Below are positions 8,699 to 17,476 of a stretch of DNA of 64,000 bases, piece by piece. The first letter of the stretch is position 1; the number at the start of each line of letters is the position of its first letter. The DNA comes from Reyranella sp. (GTDB taxonomy: Bacteria; Pseudomonadota; Alphaproteobacteria; Reyranellales; Reyranellaceae): the NCBI GenBank assembly GCA_022844015.1, contig JALHMO010000006.1, forward strand, positions 1 to 64,000, written 5' to 3'. The position numbers were made by a program, and so were the translations under genes. Under the pieces are notes generated by a model that ran no database searches, had not been told where the DNA came from, and was given only the letters and a program-made list of their open reading frames with translations.

Positions 8699-9835
8699 CT
8701 ACAATGTTGCCAGTCCCCGACCGATCAGGATGCGCTGGACGTCGCTTGTGCCCTCGTAGATCTGGCAGACCCGAACGTCGCGCCAGATTTTCTCCACCAG
8801 GTAGTCCGAGACGTAGCCGTAGCCGCCGTGGATCTGAATTGCGGCCGAGCACACCTCCTCGGCCATCTCGGACGCATATAGCTTGGCCATTGCGGCCTCG
8901 GTGAGGCAGGGACGGCCGGCGTCGCGCAAGGTTGCGGCATGGAGCACCATCTGGCGCGCCACCGCGATCCGGGTGGCCATGTCGGCCAGCCGGAATTGCA
9001 CGGCCTGGTGGTTGACGATCTTGGTCCCGAAGGCCTCGCGGTCGTTGGCGTAGGCGCGGGCGGCCTCGAAGGCGGCCCGCGCCATGCCCACGGCCTGGGC
9101 GGCGATTCCGATTCGACCGGCCTCCAGGTTGGCGAGCGCGATGCGATAGCCCTCCCCCTCGCCGCCCAGCAGGGCGTCCGCCCCGACAGCGCAGTCCTCG
9201 AAGGCGATCTGGCAGGTGTCGGAGGATTTCTGGCCGAGTTTCTTCTCGACAGAGGCGACCCGGTAGCCCGGCGTCCGGGTCGGCACGATGAAGCAGGAGA
9301 TACCGCGCTTGGGCACCGCGGGGTCGCTGACGGCGAACACCAGGGCGACGTCGGCCGAGCGGCCGGACGTGATGAACTGCTTGACCCCATTCAGCACCCA
9401 GCCGTTGCCGCGGCGCTCCGCCCGCGTCTTCAGGTTCGAGGCGTCCGATCCGGCATGCGGCTCGGTGAGGCAGAAGGCGCCCAGCATCTCGCCCCTCGCC
9501 AGGGGCTTCAGCCAGCGCTCCTTCTGCTCCGGCGAGCCGTAGGCCAGCAGCGCGGCGCAGTCCGGCGAGTTGTTGACGCTCATTACCGTCGACAGGCCAC
9601 CATCGGCGGCGGCGATCTCCTCGAGCGCCACCACGTACGACACCATGTCGGCGCCCGCGCCACCCCATTCGGCAGGCACGCACATGCCGAGAAAGCCGAG
9701 CCGCCCCATCTCGGCCAACAGCGGGCGCGGGATCTCGCCGGCCGCCTCCCAGTCGCGGACATGCGGCGCGACCTTGTCCTGCGCGAAGGCCCGCGCGGTG
9801 TCGCGGATCAGGATCTGTTCTTCAGTGAGCAGCAT
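8699..9835 (-). CDS. acyl-CoA dehydrogenase (short/branched-chain type)
   Basis: A 378-residue FAD enzyme that oxidises an acyl-CoA to the 2-enoyl-CoA and passes electrons to ETF. It carries the family signatures: AFCLTEPHAGSDASNLKT for flavin and substrate contact, LNGVKQFITSG, and the C-terminal QIHGGYGYVSDYLVEKIWRD. The catalytic base is in CQIYEGTSDVQR, the Glu position of butyryl- and branched-chain dehydrogenases rather than that of isovaleryl-CoA dehydrogenase. It shares strand and theme with the liu operon, but about 110 bp and a binding-protein gene separate them. A family D palindrome lies 45 bp upstream of its ATG. Confidence 0.92.
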   Translation of the reverse strand: MLLTEEQILIRDTARAFAQDKVAPHVRDWEAAGEIPRPLLAEMGRLGFLGMCVPAEWGGAGADMVSYVVALEEIAAADGGLSTVMSVNNSPDCAALLAYGSPEQKERWLKPLARGEMLGAFCLTEPHAGSDASNLKTRAERRGNGWVLNGVKQFITSGRSADVALVFAVSDPAVPKRGISCFIVPTRTPGYRVASVEKKLGQKSSDTCQIAFEDCAVGADALLGGEGEGYRIALANLEAGRIGIAAQAVGMARAAFEAARAYANDREAFGTKIVNHQAVQFRLADMATRIAVARQMVLHAATLRDAGRPCLTEAAMAKLYASEMAEEVCSAAIQIHGGYGYVSDYLVEKIWRDVRVCQIYEGTSDVQRILIGRGLATL

Positions 9836-9880
9836 GGGCTGGGAGAGTCCCTGAGACGTTGGGTGACCGAGAGCATGCGC

Positions 9881-9953
9881 TGGGCGCGCGCGACTCCAGT
9901 CGCGCGTCTTCTATTTCATCAAGGGTGATCGCGCCACTGGAGTGGCGTGCCCA
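9881..9953. repeat. family D palindromic repeat, copy 1
   Basis: The left arm (9881-9905) contains GACTCCAGTC and the right arm (9931-9953) reads GCGCCACTGGAGTGGCGTGC then CCA; about 25 bp separate them. Each arm has its own dyad and the two are roughly complementary. It lies 45 bp upstream of the acyl-CoA dehydrogenase start. Related copies are at 28620 and 54391. Confidence 0.7.
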
Positions 9954-9989
9954 TAGGCGCTGAGCTTACGTTGAATACTCAACGAAATC

Positions 9990-10150
9990 CTCATCCTGAG
10001 GAGGCCGCGTAGCGGCCGTCTCGAAGGATGGGCTGCAGATGAGATCGCCGAAACAACGCTGACGTAACACCTGCTGTGTTGCCGACCAAGGGGCGAAGGT
10101 TACTTCGCCCTAATCGAGACGCGGCCCTCCTGGCCGCTCCTCAGGGTGAG
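9990..10150. repeat. family C palindromic repeat, long form
   Basis: Opens with CTCATCCTGAGGAGGCCGCG and closes with the inverted GGCCGCTCCTCAGGGTGAG. The inner part holds GACCAAGGGGCGAAGGTTAC with its own hairpin (GGGCGAAGG/CTTCGCCC) followed by ATCGAGACGCGG. The same inner module appears at 34560-34600 and 61965-62000. Together with the flanking family D pieces it fills the 360-bp gap between the acyl-CoA dehydrogenase and smpB, where I see no gene. Confidence 0.75.
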
Positions 10151-10166
10151 GTCCGTTTGAAAGTCG

Positions 10167-10187
10167 GCGCCTCTGAGTGGCGTACCC
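10167..10187. repeat. half copy of family D repeat
   Basis: GCGCCTCTGAGTGGCGTACC resembles the right arm of family D (GCGCCACTGGAGTGGCGTGC) and ends 8 bp before the smpB stop. With copy 1 at 9881 it brackets the family C element, so the gap is a D-C-D mosaic. Confidence 0.4.
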
Positions 10188-10195
10188 GCAGCTGC

Positions 10196-10669
10196 CTATC
10201 GCCGGTGGCTCAACAGTCGCGCGCGCTGGCGCTGCCAGTCGCGGTCCTTGATCGACTGGCGCTTGTCGTGCGCCTGCTTGCCGGTGACCAGGGCGATCTC
10301 GATCTTGGCGCGGCCGCGCGGGTTGAAATAGACCTGCAGCGGCACGACGGTGCGGCCTTCGCGCTGGATGGCGCCGATCAGCTTGTTGATCTGCTGCCTG
10401 TGCAGCAGCAGCTTGCGCGGCCGCCGCGGCTCGTGATTGAAGCGGTTGCCGGCGGCGTATTCCGGGATGTGCGCATTGACCAGCCAAGCCTCGCCGCCCT
10501 CCTCCGTGATGTAGGACTCGGCGATGGTCGAGCGCCCGCCACGCAGCGATTTGACCTCCGTGCCGGTCAGTGCCAGCCCGGCCTCGAAGGTCTCGTCGAT
10601 GAAGTAGTTGTGCCGCGCCTTGCGGTTCTGGGCCACCACGGTGCGGCCCAGGTCCGGTCCCTTCGCCAA
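10196..10669 (-). CDS. smpB: SsrA-binding protein SmpB
   Basis: This 157-residue protein binds tmRNA and delivers it to stalled ribosomes. Hallmarks are the N-terminal [50 protein letters not shown], the [12 protein letters not shown] segment, the [23 protein letters not shown] barrel and a basic tail ([18 protein letters not shown]). The initiation codon is TTG at 10669, supported by AGGGG about 9 nt upstream and by exact agreement with the usual MAKGP-type N-terminus. It is downstream of dapA on the same strand, a pairing common in Alphaproteobacteria. The ssrA gene itself is not in the window. Confidence 0.96.
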   Translation of the reverse strand: MAKGPDLGRTVVAQNRKARHNYFIDETFEAGLALTGTEVKSLRGGRSTIAESYITEEGGEAWLVNAHIPEYAAGNRFNHEPRRPRKLLLHRQQINKLIGAIQREGRTVVPLQVYFNPRGRAKIEIALVTGKQAHDKRQSIKDRDWQRQRARLLSHRR

Positions 10670-10709
10670 GAAATACGCCCCTGGTTGGTTAGGCCTCGCC
10701 GATCAGGCC

Positions 10710-11588
<879 letters not shown>

Positions 11589-11697
11589 GGCTTCCCCTCC
11601 GAATTCTTGTGGAAAGAACCACTTTAGGCCCCGCCTTCCGAGGCTGCAAGGCAGCTTGCCATTGAGATGCCGCATCTCTCTGCCTACGATTCCCGGC

Positions 11698-13776
11698 GTG
11701 AAAGTTCTTCGACACCCCCTCATCCTGGCAGCGGCCGTCGTGCTGGCCGGCCCAACGCTCGCCCAGCAAGGCGGGCCGGATTCAGGCCTGCGCCGCGGGC
11801 CGGCCGACAAGCCGCCTCACGCCAACCCGTCGACGCCGGGCAGCGGCGCACCGGTCGCGATGCCCGGACCGGGCGCGACATCGCCGGCCGTCGGCGCCTA
11901 CAAGCCGTTGTCCGAAGCGGAAGCCGCCTCCTTCGCAGCGGCTCTCAAGGCGATCGACCAGGGTCGGTACGGCGATGCCAGAGCGATGGTCGCGAACTTC
12001 GGCAACCCTCTGCTGTCGCGCTACATCGACTGGAGCATCCTCCGCGCCGCGCCCCGGACCGAGGCGACCTTCGGGGCGACTTGGCGATTCCTGCGCGAGA
12101 ATCCCGACTGGCCGGAGCCTGAGGTGCTGCGCCGCCAGGCCGAAAGCCGGATCGGCCCGGAACTCGCGCCGGCCGAGGTCGTCCGCTACTTCACCGCCTT
12201 CCCGCCGCTCACCAGCACCGGCCACATGCGCCGCCTGGAAGCGGCGCAGGCGGCGAGCCCCGGCGACGTCCAGCGCTTCGCCAGCGAGAGCTGGCAGACC
12301 GCGACCTTCCGGAACGCCGACGAGATCGATTTTCTCAACCGCTACGGCCAGCTGCTGAAGGGCCCCGACCACATCGCCCGCTTCGACCGCATCCTGCGCG
12401 ACGGGCGCCATCAGGTGGCGCGCGACCTGGTGCCGAAGCTGCCGCCCGACTACCAGCCGGTGGCCGAAGCGCGGCTCGCCATGGCGACGAAGGCTGCCGA
12501 TGCGTCCAGGCTCGTCCTCGCCTTGCCGGCAGCGCGCTTCAACGATCCGGCGGTCGCCCTCGAGCGTCTGCAATGGTTGCGCCGCACCGGCAATCTCGAT
12601 GCTGCCAGGCCGCTGCTGATGGCGCCAACCGTGCCTCAGACGGACGCGTGGTGGACCGAACGCAACCACATCGCGCGCGAGCTCCTGGCGGCAGGCCGCG
12701 CCGGCGACGCCTACGCCCTGACTGTGCCGCACGGCTTTACCAAGGGCATCGCCTTCGCCGAGGCCGAGTTTCTGGCCGGCTGGATCGCCTTGCGCCATCT
12801 CAAGCGCCTGGCCGACGCGCAAAAGCATTTCCAGACGCTCTACGACGGCGTCAGCTCCGACAGCTGGCGCAGCCGCGGCGCCTACTGGCTGGGCCGCACG
12901 CACGAGGCCGCAAACCGCAGCAAGGAAGCCAACGACTGTTACGGCCGCGCCGCAGCCTTCGGCCAGACGTTCTACGGCCAGCTGGCGGCCCGCAAGCTGC
13001 CGGCCGGCCCGACCCGTCTCCCGAGCGATCCGGTCGCAACACCGGCCGAGGACCAGGCGTTCGCCGCCCGCGAGCTGGTTGCCGTGGCTCGCCATCTCGG
13101 ACAGGCCGGCGACCACGATCGTGCGCGTCCTTTCCTGCTGCGGCTCGCCCGCATGATCACCGCGCCGGGCGAGACCGCGCGGCTGTCGCAACTCGCGCTC
13201 GAGCTCAAGCGGCCCGACGTTGCGCTGACCATCGCATGGCGCGGCAGCGCGAACGGCGTGGTGCTGTTCGAGGCCGCCTTCCCAGTGGTCGACCTCGGCC
13301 AGACCGGCTCGATCGAGCGGGCGCTGGCGCTGGCGCTGACGAAGCAGGAAAGCGCCTTCAACGCGGCGGCCGTCTCCTCGTCCGGTGCGCTCGGGCTGAT
13401 GCAGCTCCTGCCCAGCACGGCGCGGGAAGTCGCCGGCAAGCTGAAGATTCCGTTCATCCAGGAAAACCTCACGCGCGATCCCGCGTACAACGTGCAGCTC
13501 GGCAGTCAGTATCTTGCCGAGATGCTGAAGCGCTTCGGCGGCTCCTACGAGCTCGCGCTGGCCGCCTACAACGCCGGCCCCGGTCGCGTGGCGGGCTGGC
13601 TGAAGACCCTGGGCGATCCGCGTGACGGCAAGATCGACATGGTCGACTGGATCGAGACGATCCCGTTTCGCGAGACCCGCAACTACGTCCAGCACATCAT
13701 GGAGGGCGTCGTCGTGTATCGCGATCGGCTGAACGGCTCGGTGCGCACGGTGCCGCCGGCGACGGGGCGCTCGTGA
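11698..13776 (+). CDS. soluble lytic murein transglycosylase (Slt70-like)
   Basis: This 692-residue periplasmic enzyme cleaves the MurNAc-GlcNAc bond of peptidoglycan to form 1,6-anhydro ends. The GTG at 11698 begins a Sec signal (KVLRHPLILAAAVVLAGPTL, cleavage after AQ). A proline-rich linker leads into about 450 residues of helical superhelix, as in Slt70. The catalytic SLT domain is near the C-terminus: KQESAFN with Glu551, GALGLMQLLPSTA, and AYNAGPGRVAGWL. RETRNYVQHIMEGVVVYRDRL is the usual end. It diverges from dapA with about 110 bp between them and ends close to the convergent vapC remnant. Confidence 0.92.
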   Translation: MKVLRHPLILAAAVVLAGPTLAQQGGPDSGLRRGPADKPPHANPSTPGSGAPVAMPGPGATSPAVGAYKPLSEAEAASFAAALKAIDQGRYGDARAMVANFGNPLLSRYIDWSILRAAPRTEATFGATWRFLRENPDWPEPEVLRRQAESRIGPELAPAEVVRYFTAFPPLTSTGHMRRLEAAQAASPGDVQRFASESWQTATFRNADEIDFLNRYGQLLKGPDHIARFDRILRDGRHQVARDLVPKLPPDYQPVAEARLAMATKAADASRLVLALPAARFNDPAVALERLQWLRRTGNLDAARPLLMAPTVPQTDAWWTERNHIARELLAAGRAGDAYALTVPHGFTKGIAFAEAEFLAGWIALRHLKRLADAQKHFQTLYDGVSSDSWRSRGAYWLGRTHEAANRSKEANDCYGRAAAFGQTFYGQLAARKLPAGPTRLPSDPVATPAEDQAFAARELVAVARHLGQAGDHDRARPFLLRLARMITAPGETARLSQLALELKRPDVALTIAWRGSANGVVLFEAAFPVVDLGQTGSIERALALALTKQESAFNAAAVSSSGALGLMQLLPSTAREVAGKLKIPFIQENLTRDPAYNVQLGSQYLAEMLKRFGGSYELALAAYNAGPGRVAGWLKTLGDPRDGKIDMVDWIETIPFRETRNYVQHIMEGVVVYRDRLNGSVRTVPPATGRS

Positions 13777-13795
13777 CCGGCGTCGACGCGAGAGA

Positions 13796-14190
13796 TCAGT
13801 CCTTCCGCCACGCCACGAGCGCCAACCCCGGAATGTCCGAGTAGTCGTCGCCATTCATCGTCACGAGCGTTGCCCTGTGAACGAGAGCTTGGGCTGCGAT
13901 CATTCGATCGAGCAGCTTTCGTCGTGAGTATCCAGAGGCCTCGACGATCGACCTGTACACATCCGCAGCCGCAGCGTCAAAAGCGACCGTGGGATCGCCT
14001 CCAAGATGGCGTCGAGGCGAGCGCGGCGAATGCCGGCAGCCGCCGGGTCTCGATACACGCCGCCTTCGAGCTCGACGCGCGTAAGGATCGACATCAAGAC
14101 CGCCCCGGCAAGGGCTGCAACGTTGGCCGTTACCGAAGGGTCGCCATCACGAAGGTGGATAACGACATCCGTATCCAGCAGAGTCGTCAT
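13796..14190 (-). pseudogene. vapC: VapC-type PIN-domain toxin with a one-base frameshift
   Basis: The first 66 or so codons (TLLDTDVVIHLRDGDPSVTA, MSILTRVELEGGVYRDP, ILEAIP) are a PIN ribonuclease N-terminus with acidic residues Asp6 and Glu40-class in place. At about 13990-13993 the frame shifts and the continuous frame ends early at 13900. In the neighbouring frame the rest of a VapC follows intact: VAFDAAAADVYRSIVEASGY, RRKLLDRMIAAQALVHRA, TLVTMNGDDYSDIPGL and ALVAWRKD to a TGA at 13796-13798. Adding one base after ATCCC would restore a 131-residue protein. It is either a real inactivating deletion or a sequencing error. The intact antitoxin gene is 3 bp upstream. Confidence 0.85.
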
Positions 14191-14193
14191 CGG

Positions 14194-14433
14194 CTAAAGG
14201 TTCGGCCGCTCGGGCAGCTCCTCGTCGTCTCTCGATTCGATGGAGGGTGGCACGGGCAGAGAATTGAGACGAGCGATCATCTCACCGATCGACGCTCTCA
14301 CCGGATAAATCGTCATGACGTCACCGGAGCGCACGATCTCGAGCTCGACGCCCTCGCCGAAGGCGACATCGCGCGGCAGGCGAAGCGCTTCGCTATTGCC
14401 GCTGCGAAACGTGCGTGCACGAACTCTCGGCAT
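14194..14433 (-). CDS. vapB: VapB-type antitoxin, AbrB/SpoVT fold
   Basis: A 79-residue protein starting MPRVRARTFRSGNSEALRLP, the swapped-hairpin AbrB DNA-binding signature of VapB (SGNSxAxRLP). FGEGVELEIVRSGDVMTIYP completes the barrel. The acidic C-terminus (ESRDDEELPERPNL) is the likely toxin-neutralising tail. The ATG at 14433 is preferred because residues before it do not fit the fold. The stop is 3 bp before the vapC start, a typical antitoxin-toxin operon, and the palindromic AT-rich box just upstream fits autoregulation. Confidence 0.85.
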   Translation of the reverse strand: MPRVRARTFRSGNSEALRLPRDVAFGEGVELEIVRSGDVMTIYPVRASIGEMIARLNSLPVPPSIESRDDEELPERPNL

Positions 14434-14450
14434 GTTGCGACCTCGCAGGA

Positions 14451-14466
14451 TATACGAGTATATACG
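14451..14466 (-). promoter_or_regulatory. candidate vapBC operator
   Basis: TATACGAGTATATACG, 18 bp upstream of the vapB start, contains the dyad ATAC-GA-GTAT and a repeated GTATAT, in a window where AT-rich words are rare. Its position fits binding by the VapB or VapBC complex, which normally represses its own promoter. Inferred from position and symmetry only. Confidence 0.45.
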
Positions 14467-14502
14467 TCGAGAGGCTTTGCGCTTCAAGGCATATGCCTCA
14501 GA

Positions 14503-14646
14503 CCCGTCATCCAGAGCGGAGCCGCCCGATTGGGCGCTGTTTACAGCGCCCTTGGCTGCTCAGTCGGGGGCCTTTCTTGCCGACGATGCGAGAAGAAGGG
14601 TCCCTCCGCTACGCCTCGCTCCGCTCGGCTTCGGTCGGGATGAGGG
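14503..14646. repeat. family A palindromic repeat, degenerate copy
   Basis: Starts CCGTCATCCAGAGCGGAGCC and ends GGCTTCGGTCGGGATGAGG, with an inner GAAGAAGGGTCCCTCCGCTA arm. It lies between the vapBC promoter and the 3' end of the aldo/keto reductase gene. The arms have diverged more than in the 43996 copy. Confidence 0.7.
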
Positions 14647-14689
14647 ACGCGGAGCATCTGCGATCGCCCTGCCGGCGCACGGCGGCAAC

Positions 14690-15655
14690 TCAGGGTACGA
14701 TTCGCCTGATCGTGGCGTCGGGCAACGCCCCCTTGTTCACGGCGGCGATGGCGGCTTCGAGCTGCTCGAACGTCGAGTAGCCGACGAGCATGGTCGAGAC
14801 CGCCGGATGGGCGATGACGAAGCGTTCGGCGAGCTCGGTGAGGTCGGCGGAGCCGCTCTCGCGCACCAGCGGCTCGAGCTCCCGGGCGCGCGCGACGTCG
14901 GCGGCGAAGCTCGGGGCGGAGCCGATCGGGTCGACCGACTGCATGGCGAGCGGATGACGATCGGTGGTGCCCGACAAGGCGCCGCCGGCCAGCGCGCGGA
15001 TGACGATGGTGCCCATGTCGGCCGCCTTCACCCTGTCGAACAGGCGGCCATAGTCCTCCCCGGGGGCGCCCTTGGGCAATGCGCCGCCGGCGCTGGGGTT
15101 GAGGGCGTTGTAGACGACCTGGATGGTGTCGAAGAGCTTCGAGTCGATCGCACGGTGCAGCGCTGCCGTCTCGCCGACGCCGCTGAAGCCGATGAAGCGG
15201 GTCTTGCCGTCCTTCCTGAGCTTCTCGAGCGCCGGCGCGACCTCGTCGAGCGCGAGGTCGATCGAGAGCCTGTCACCGCCATCCGTGGCAACCAGAGGAT
15301 TGTGCAGCTGGAACAGGTCGACATGGTCGCGTCCCATGCGGCGCAGGCTGTCCTCCATGCCCTGGACGATACCCTTGGCGATATCGGCGCGATGCTCGGT
15401 GCCGAGCCTGACCTTGGTGCCGACCACGACATCGGCCTTGAGCGCCTTCAGCACGCGGCCGAGATTGCGTTCGGATTCACCGTTGCCGTAGAGCGCCGCG
15501 GTGTCGAAATAGTTGATGCCGGCCTCAATAGCGCGCGCCGCGGCGCGCTCCTGGTCCTCCGGCCGGCCCTTGGTGAACAGCCCGCCCACGGCGCCGGCAC
15601 CATAGCCCAGCACCGAGACACTGAGGCCCGTACGGCCCAGCCTGCGCATTTCCAT
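14690..15655 (-). CDS. aldo/keto reductase
   Basis: A 321-residue NADPH-dependent carbonyl reductase of the TIM-barrel AKR superfamily. The N-terminus MEMRRLGRTGLSVSVLGYGA is typical. FDTAALYGNGESE carries catalytic Asp and Tyr, VVVGTKVRL the catalytic Lys and HVDLFQLHNPL the catalytic His. The C-terminal stretch (STMLVGYSTFEQLEAAI) is the usual cofactor-binding end of the L-fucose dehydrogenase/YajO-like group. The tandem ATGs at 15655 and 15649 are both possible. It is divergent from the dehalogenase gene. The substrate cannot be deduced. Confidence 0.88.
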   Translation of the reverse strand: MEMRRLGRTGLSVSVLGYGAGAVGGLFTKGRPEDQERAAARAIEAGINYFDTAALYGNGESERNLGRVLKALKADVVVGTKVRLGTEHRADIAKGIVQGMEDSLRRMGRDHVDLFQLHNPLVATDGGDRLSIDLALDEVAPALEKLRKDGKTRFIGFSGVGETAALHRAIDSKLFDTIQVVYNALNPSAGGALPKGAPGEDYGRLFDRVKAADMGTIVIRALAGGALSGTTDRHPLAMQSVDPIGSAPSFAADVARARELEPLVRESGSADLTELAERFVIAHPAVSTMLVGYSTFEQLEAAIAAVNKGALPDATIRRIVP

Positions 15656-15788
15656 GTCAATCCTCGCCTTCGATCCTGACCTTGCGGCTCTCGTTGTCGA
15701 CCACGACATGGTTGTCGTTGCTTGTTAACCTAAGGTCATCGCCCGCCTGGAGCAAATCTGCCGGGAGCGAATCAATCGGGAGCAGATC

Positions 15789-16475
15789 ATGAGCAACGCG
15801 CTGGCCGATATCGAGCTCTGCGTGTTCGACGCCTACGGCACGCTGTTCGACTTCAACTCGGCGGTTGCCCGTCACCGCGGTGCCATCGGGCCGAGCGCCG
15901 ATGCCTTGTCCGACCTGTGGCGCAGCAAGCAGATTCAGTACACTTGGCTGCGCAACGGCATGGGCACCTACGCGGAATTCTGGCAGGTGACGGGCGAGGC
16001 GCTCGACCATTGCCTCGCCGTTCACGGCATCGCTGACCCGGAGGTGCGGCAGCGGCTCATGGGCGCTTACCTGGCACTCGACCCGTTTCCCGAGGTCCCC
16101 GCCATGCTCGAGACCTTGCGGCGAGCCGGCAAGCGGCTCGCCATCCTGTCCAACGGCAACCCCGCGATGCTCTCGCCGATGGTCGCAGCCTCGGGCCTTG
16201 CCGACCGTTTCGAAGCGGTGCTGAGCGTCGACGAAGCAGGTGTGTTCAAGCCGGACGCCCGGGTCTATCGCCTCGTCGAGGCGCGCTGCGGCGTGAGGCC
16301 CGATCACGTCTGCTTCCTGTCGGCCAATTGCTGGGACGCGCATGGCGCGGCGCATTTCGGCTTCCGGACCGTGTGGGTCAATCGCGCCCGCGCTCCCGAC
16401 GACGGTCTGCCCGGAAAGCTCGCCGGCCAGATCGGCGACCTCTCCGTGCTTCCTGCCCTGCTCGGTGTTTCCTGA
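15789..16475 (+). CDS. haloacid dehalogenase, type II (L-2-haloacid dehalogenase family)
   Basis: A 228-residue HAD hydrolase. Nucleophile Asp14 lies in CVFDAYGTLFD. Other family residues are visible: Arg in LWRSKQ, Ser in ILSNGNP, Lys in VFKPDARVY with its Tyr, and Ser, Asn and Asp in LSANCWDAHGAAHFGFR. Each residue needed for L-2-haloacid hydrolysis is therefore present, although many homologues act on other small organic acids. A GGGAG ribosome-binding site precedes the ATG. Its TGA shares a base with the ATG of the dehydratase gene (TGATG), so the products are probably co-made. Confidence 0.88.
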   Translation: MSNALADIELCVFDAYGTLFDFNSAVARHRGAIGPSADALSDLWRSKQIQYTWLRNGMGTYAEFWQVTGEALDHCLAVHGIADPEVRQRLMGAYLALDPFPEVPAMLETLRRAGKRLAILSNGNPAMLSPMVAASGLADRFEAVLSVDEAGVFKPDARVYRLVEARCGVRPDHVCFLSANCWDAHGAAHFGFRTVWVNRARAPDDGLPGKLAGQIGDLSVLPALLGVS

Positions 16476-17476
16476 TGTCGTCGTCCCGATCTTTCGCGAC
16501 GCCGACCTTCGCCGATGTCCAAGCGGCAGCCCTCCGCCTCCACGGCGTCGCCCTGCGCACGCCGCTCCTGGAGAACGCGCGCGTCAATGCGATGCTGGGC
16601 GGGCGGCTGCTCCTCAAGGCCGAATGCCTGCAGCGCACCGGCTCGTTCAAGCTGCGTGGCGCCTACAATTTCCTGAGCCAGATGAGCACCGAGGAGCGCG
16701 GCAGGGGCGCCGTCGGCTGGTCGTCGGGCAACCATGCCCAAGGGCTTGCCGAAGCCGCGCGCCTCATGAAGATGAAGGCCACCATCGTCATGCCGGCCGA
16801 TGCGCCGGCGCTCAAGGTCGCCAACACGCGCGCCTCCGGCGCCGACATCGTGCTCTACGACCGCGTGAAGGACAGTCGCGAGACGATCGGAACCGACATC
16901 GCCCGCAGGACCGGTGCCACCATCGTGCCGCCGTACGATCATCCGTGGATCCTGACCGGCCAGGGCACGGCGGGCCTCGAGATCGTCGAGCAGGCGCGCG
17001 AGGCCGGCGTCACCCTCGATGCCGTCGCCGCACCCTGCTCGGGCGGCGGGCTGTCGACAGGCATCGCGCTCGCCGTCAAGGGGCTGAGCCCTGCGACCAG
17101 CGTCCATGCCGGCGAACCGGCGGGCTTCGACGACCTGGCGTGCTCGCTTGCGGCGGGCAGCAAGCAGACCAACGACAAGCTTTCGGGCTCGATCTGCGAC
17201 GCCCTGCTGGCGCCGACGCCGGGTGACGTCACCTTCCCGCTGGCGCTGCGGCTGCTCGGGCCCGGTCTGGTGGTCAGCGATGACGAGGTACTCGATGCGA
17301 TGGAGCTTGCCTTCCGCGAGTTCAAGCTGGTGGTCGAGCCGGGCGGCGCCGTCGCCCTGGCGGCGGCTCTGACGGGCAAGCTGCCGGTGAAGGGCCGCGC
17401 GGTCGCCGTCGTCTGCTCGGGCGGCAACGTCGACCATGCCACCTTCTCCCGGGCGCTCGGCCGCCGCGCCGCATGA
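16475..17476 (+). CDS. PLP-dependent threonine/serine dehydratase family protein
   Basis: A 333-residue fold-type II PLP enzyme. The PLP Lys is Lys59 in GSFKLRGAYN, the Asn loop is SSGNHAQGLA, and a glycine-rich phosphate loop (PCSGGGLSTG) and a late CSGGNVD follow. The length without a C-terminal ACT domain matches catabolic threonine dehydratase, serine racemase or hydroxyaspartate dehydratase rather than biosynthetic IlvA. The start overlaps the dehalogenase stop by one base and the stop overlaps the cyclase start (ATGA), making it the middle gene of a three-gene unit. Exact amino-acid substrate unknown. Confidence 0.88.
   Translation: MSSSRSFATPTFADVQAAALRLHGVALRTPLLENARVNAMLGGRLLLKAECLQRTGSFKLRGAYNFLSQMSTEERGRGAVGWSSGNHAQGLAEAARLMKMKATIVMPADAPALKVANTRASGADIVLYDRVKDSRETIGTDIARRTGATIVPPYDHPWILTGQGTAGLEIVEQAREAGVTLDAVAAPCSGGGLSTGIALAVKGLSPATSVHAGEPAGFDDLACSLAAGSKQTNDKLSGSICDALLAPTPGDVTFPLALRLLGPGLVVSDDEVLDAMELAFREFKLVVEPGGAVALAAALTGKLPVKGRAVAVVCSGGNVDHATFSRALGRRAA

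Noticed and set aside
10076-10160. Repeated peptide PTKGRRLLRPNRDAAL in several frames
   Set aside because: It is the translation of the family C repeat module, found at three or more intergenic sites, not a conserved small protein.
15657-15760. Short minus-strand frame ending VVVDNESRKVRIEGED just before the aldo/keto reductase start
   Set aside because: It reads protein-like, but there is no start codon with a ribosome-binding site and the rest of the frame is antisense to the dehalogenase gene. Too little to call a gene or a relic.
17473-17476. Possible frameshift joining the dehydratase and cyclase into one protein
   Set aside because: ATGA overlap with complete C- and N-termini on both sides shows two separate coupled genes.
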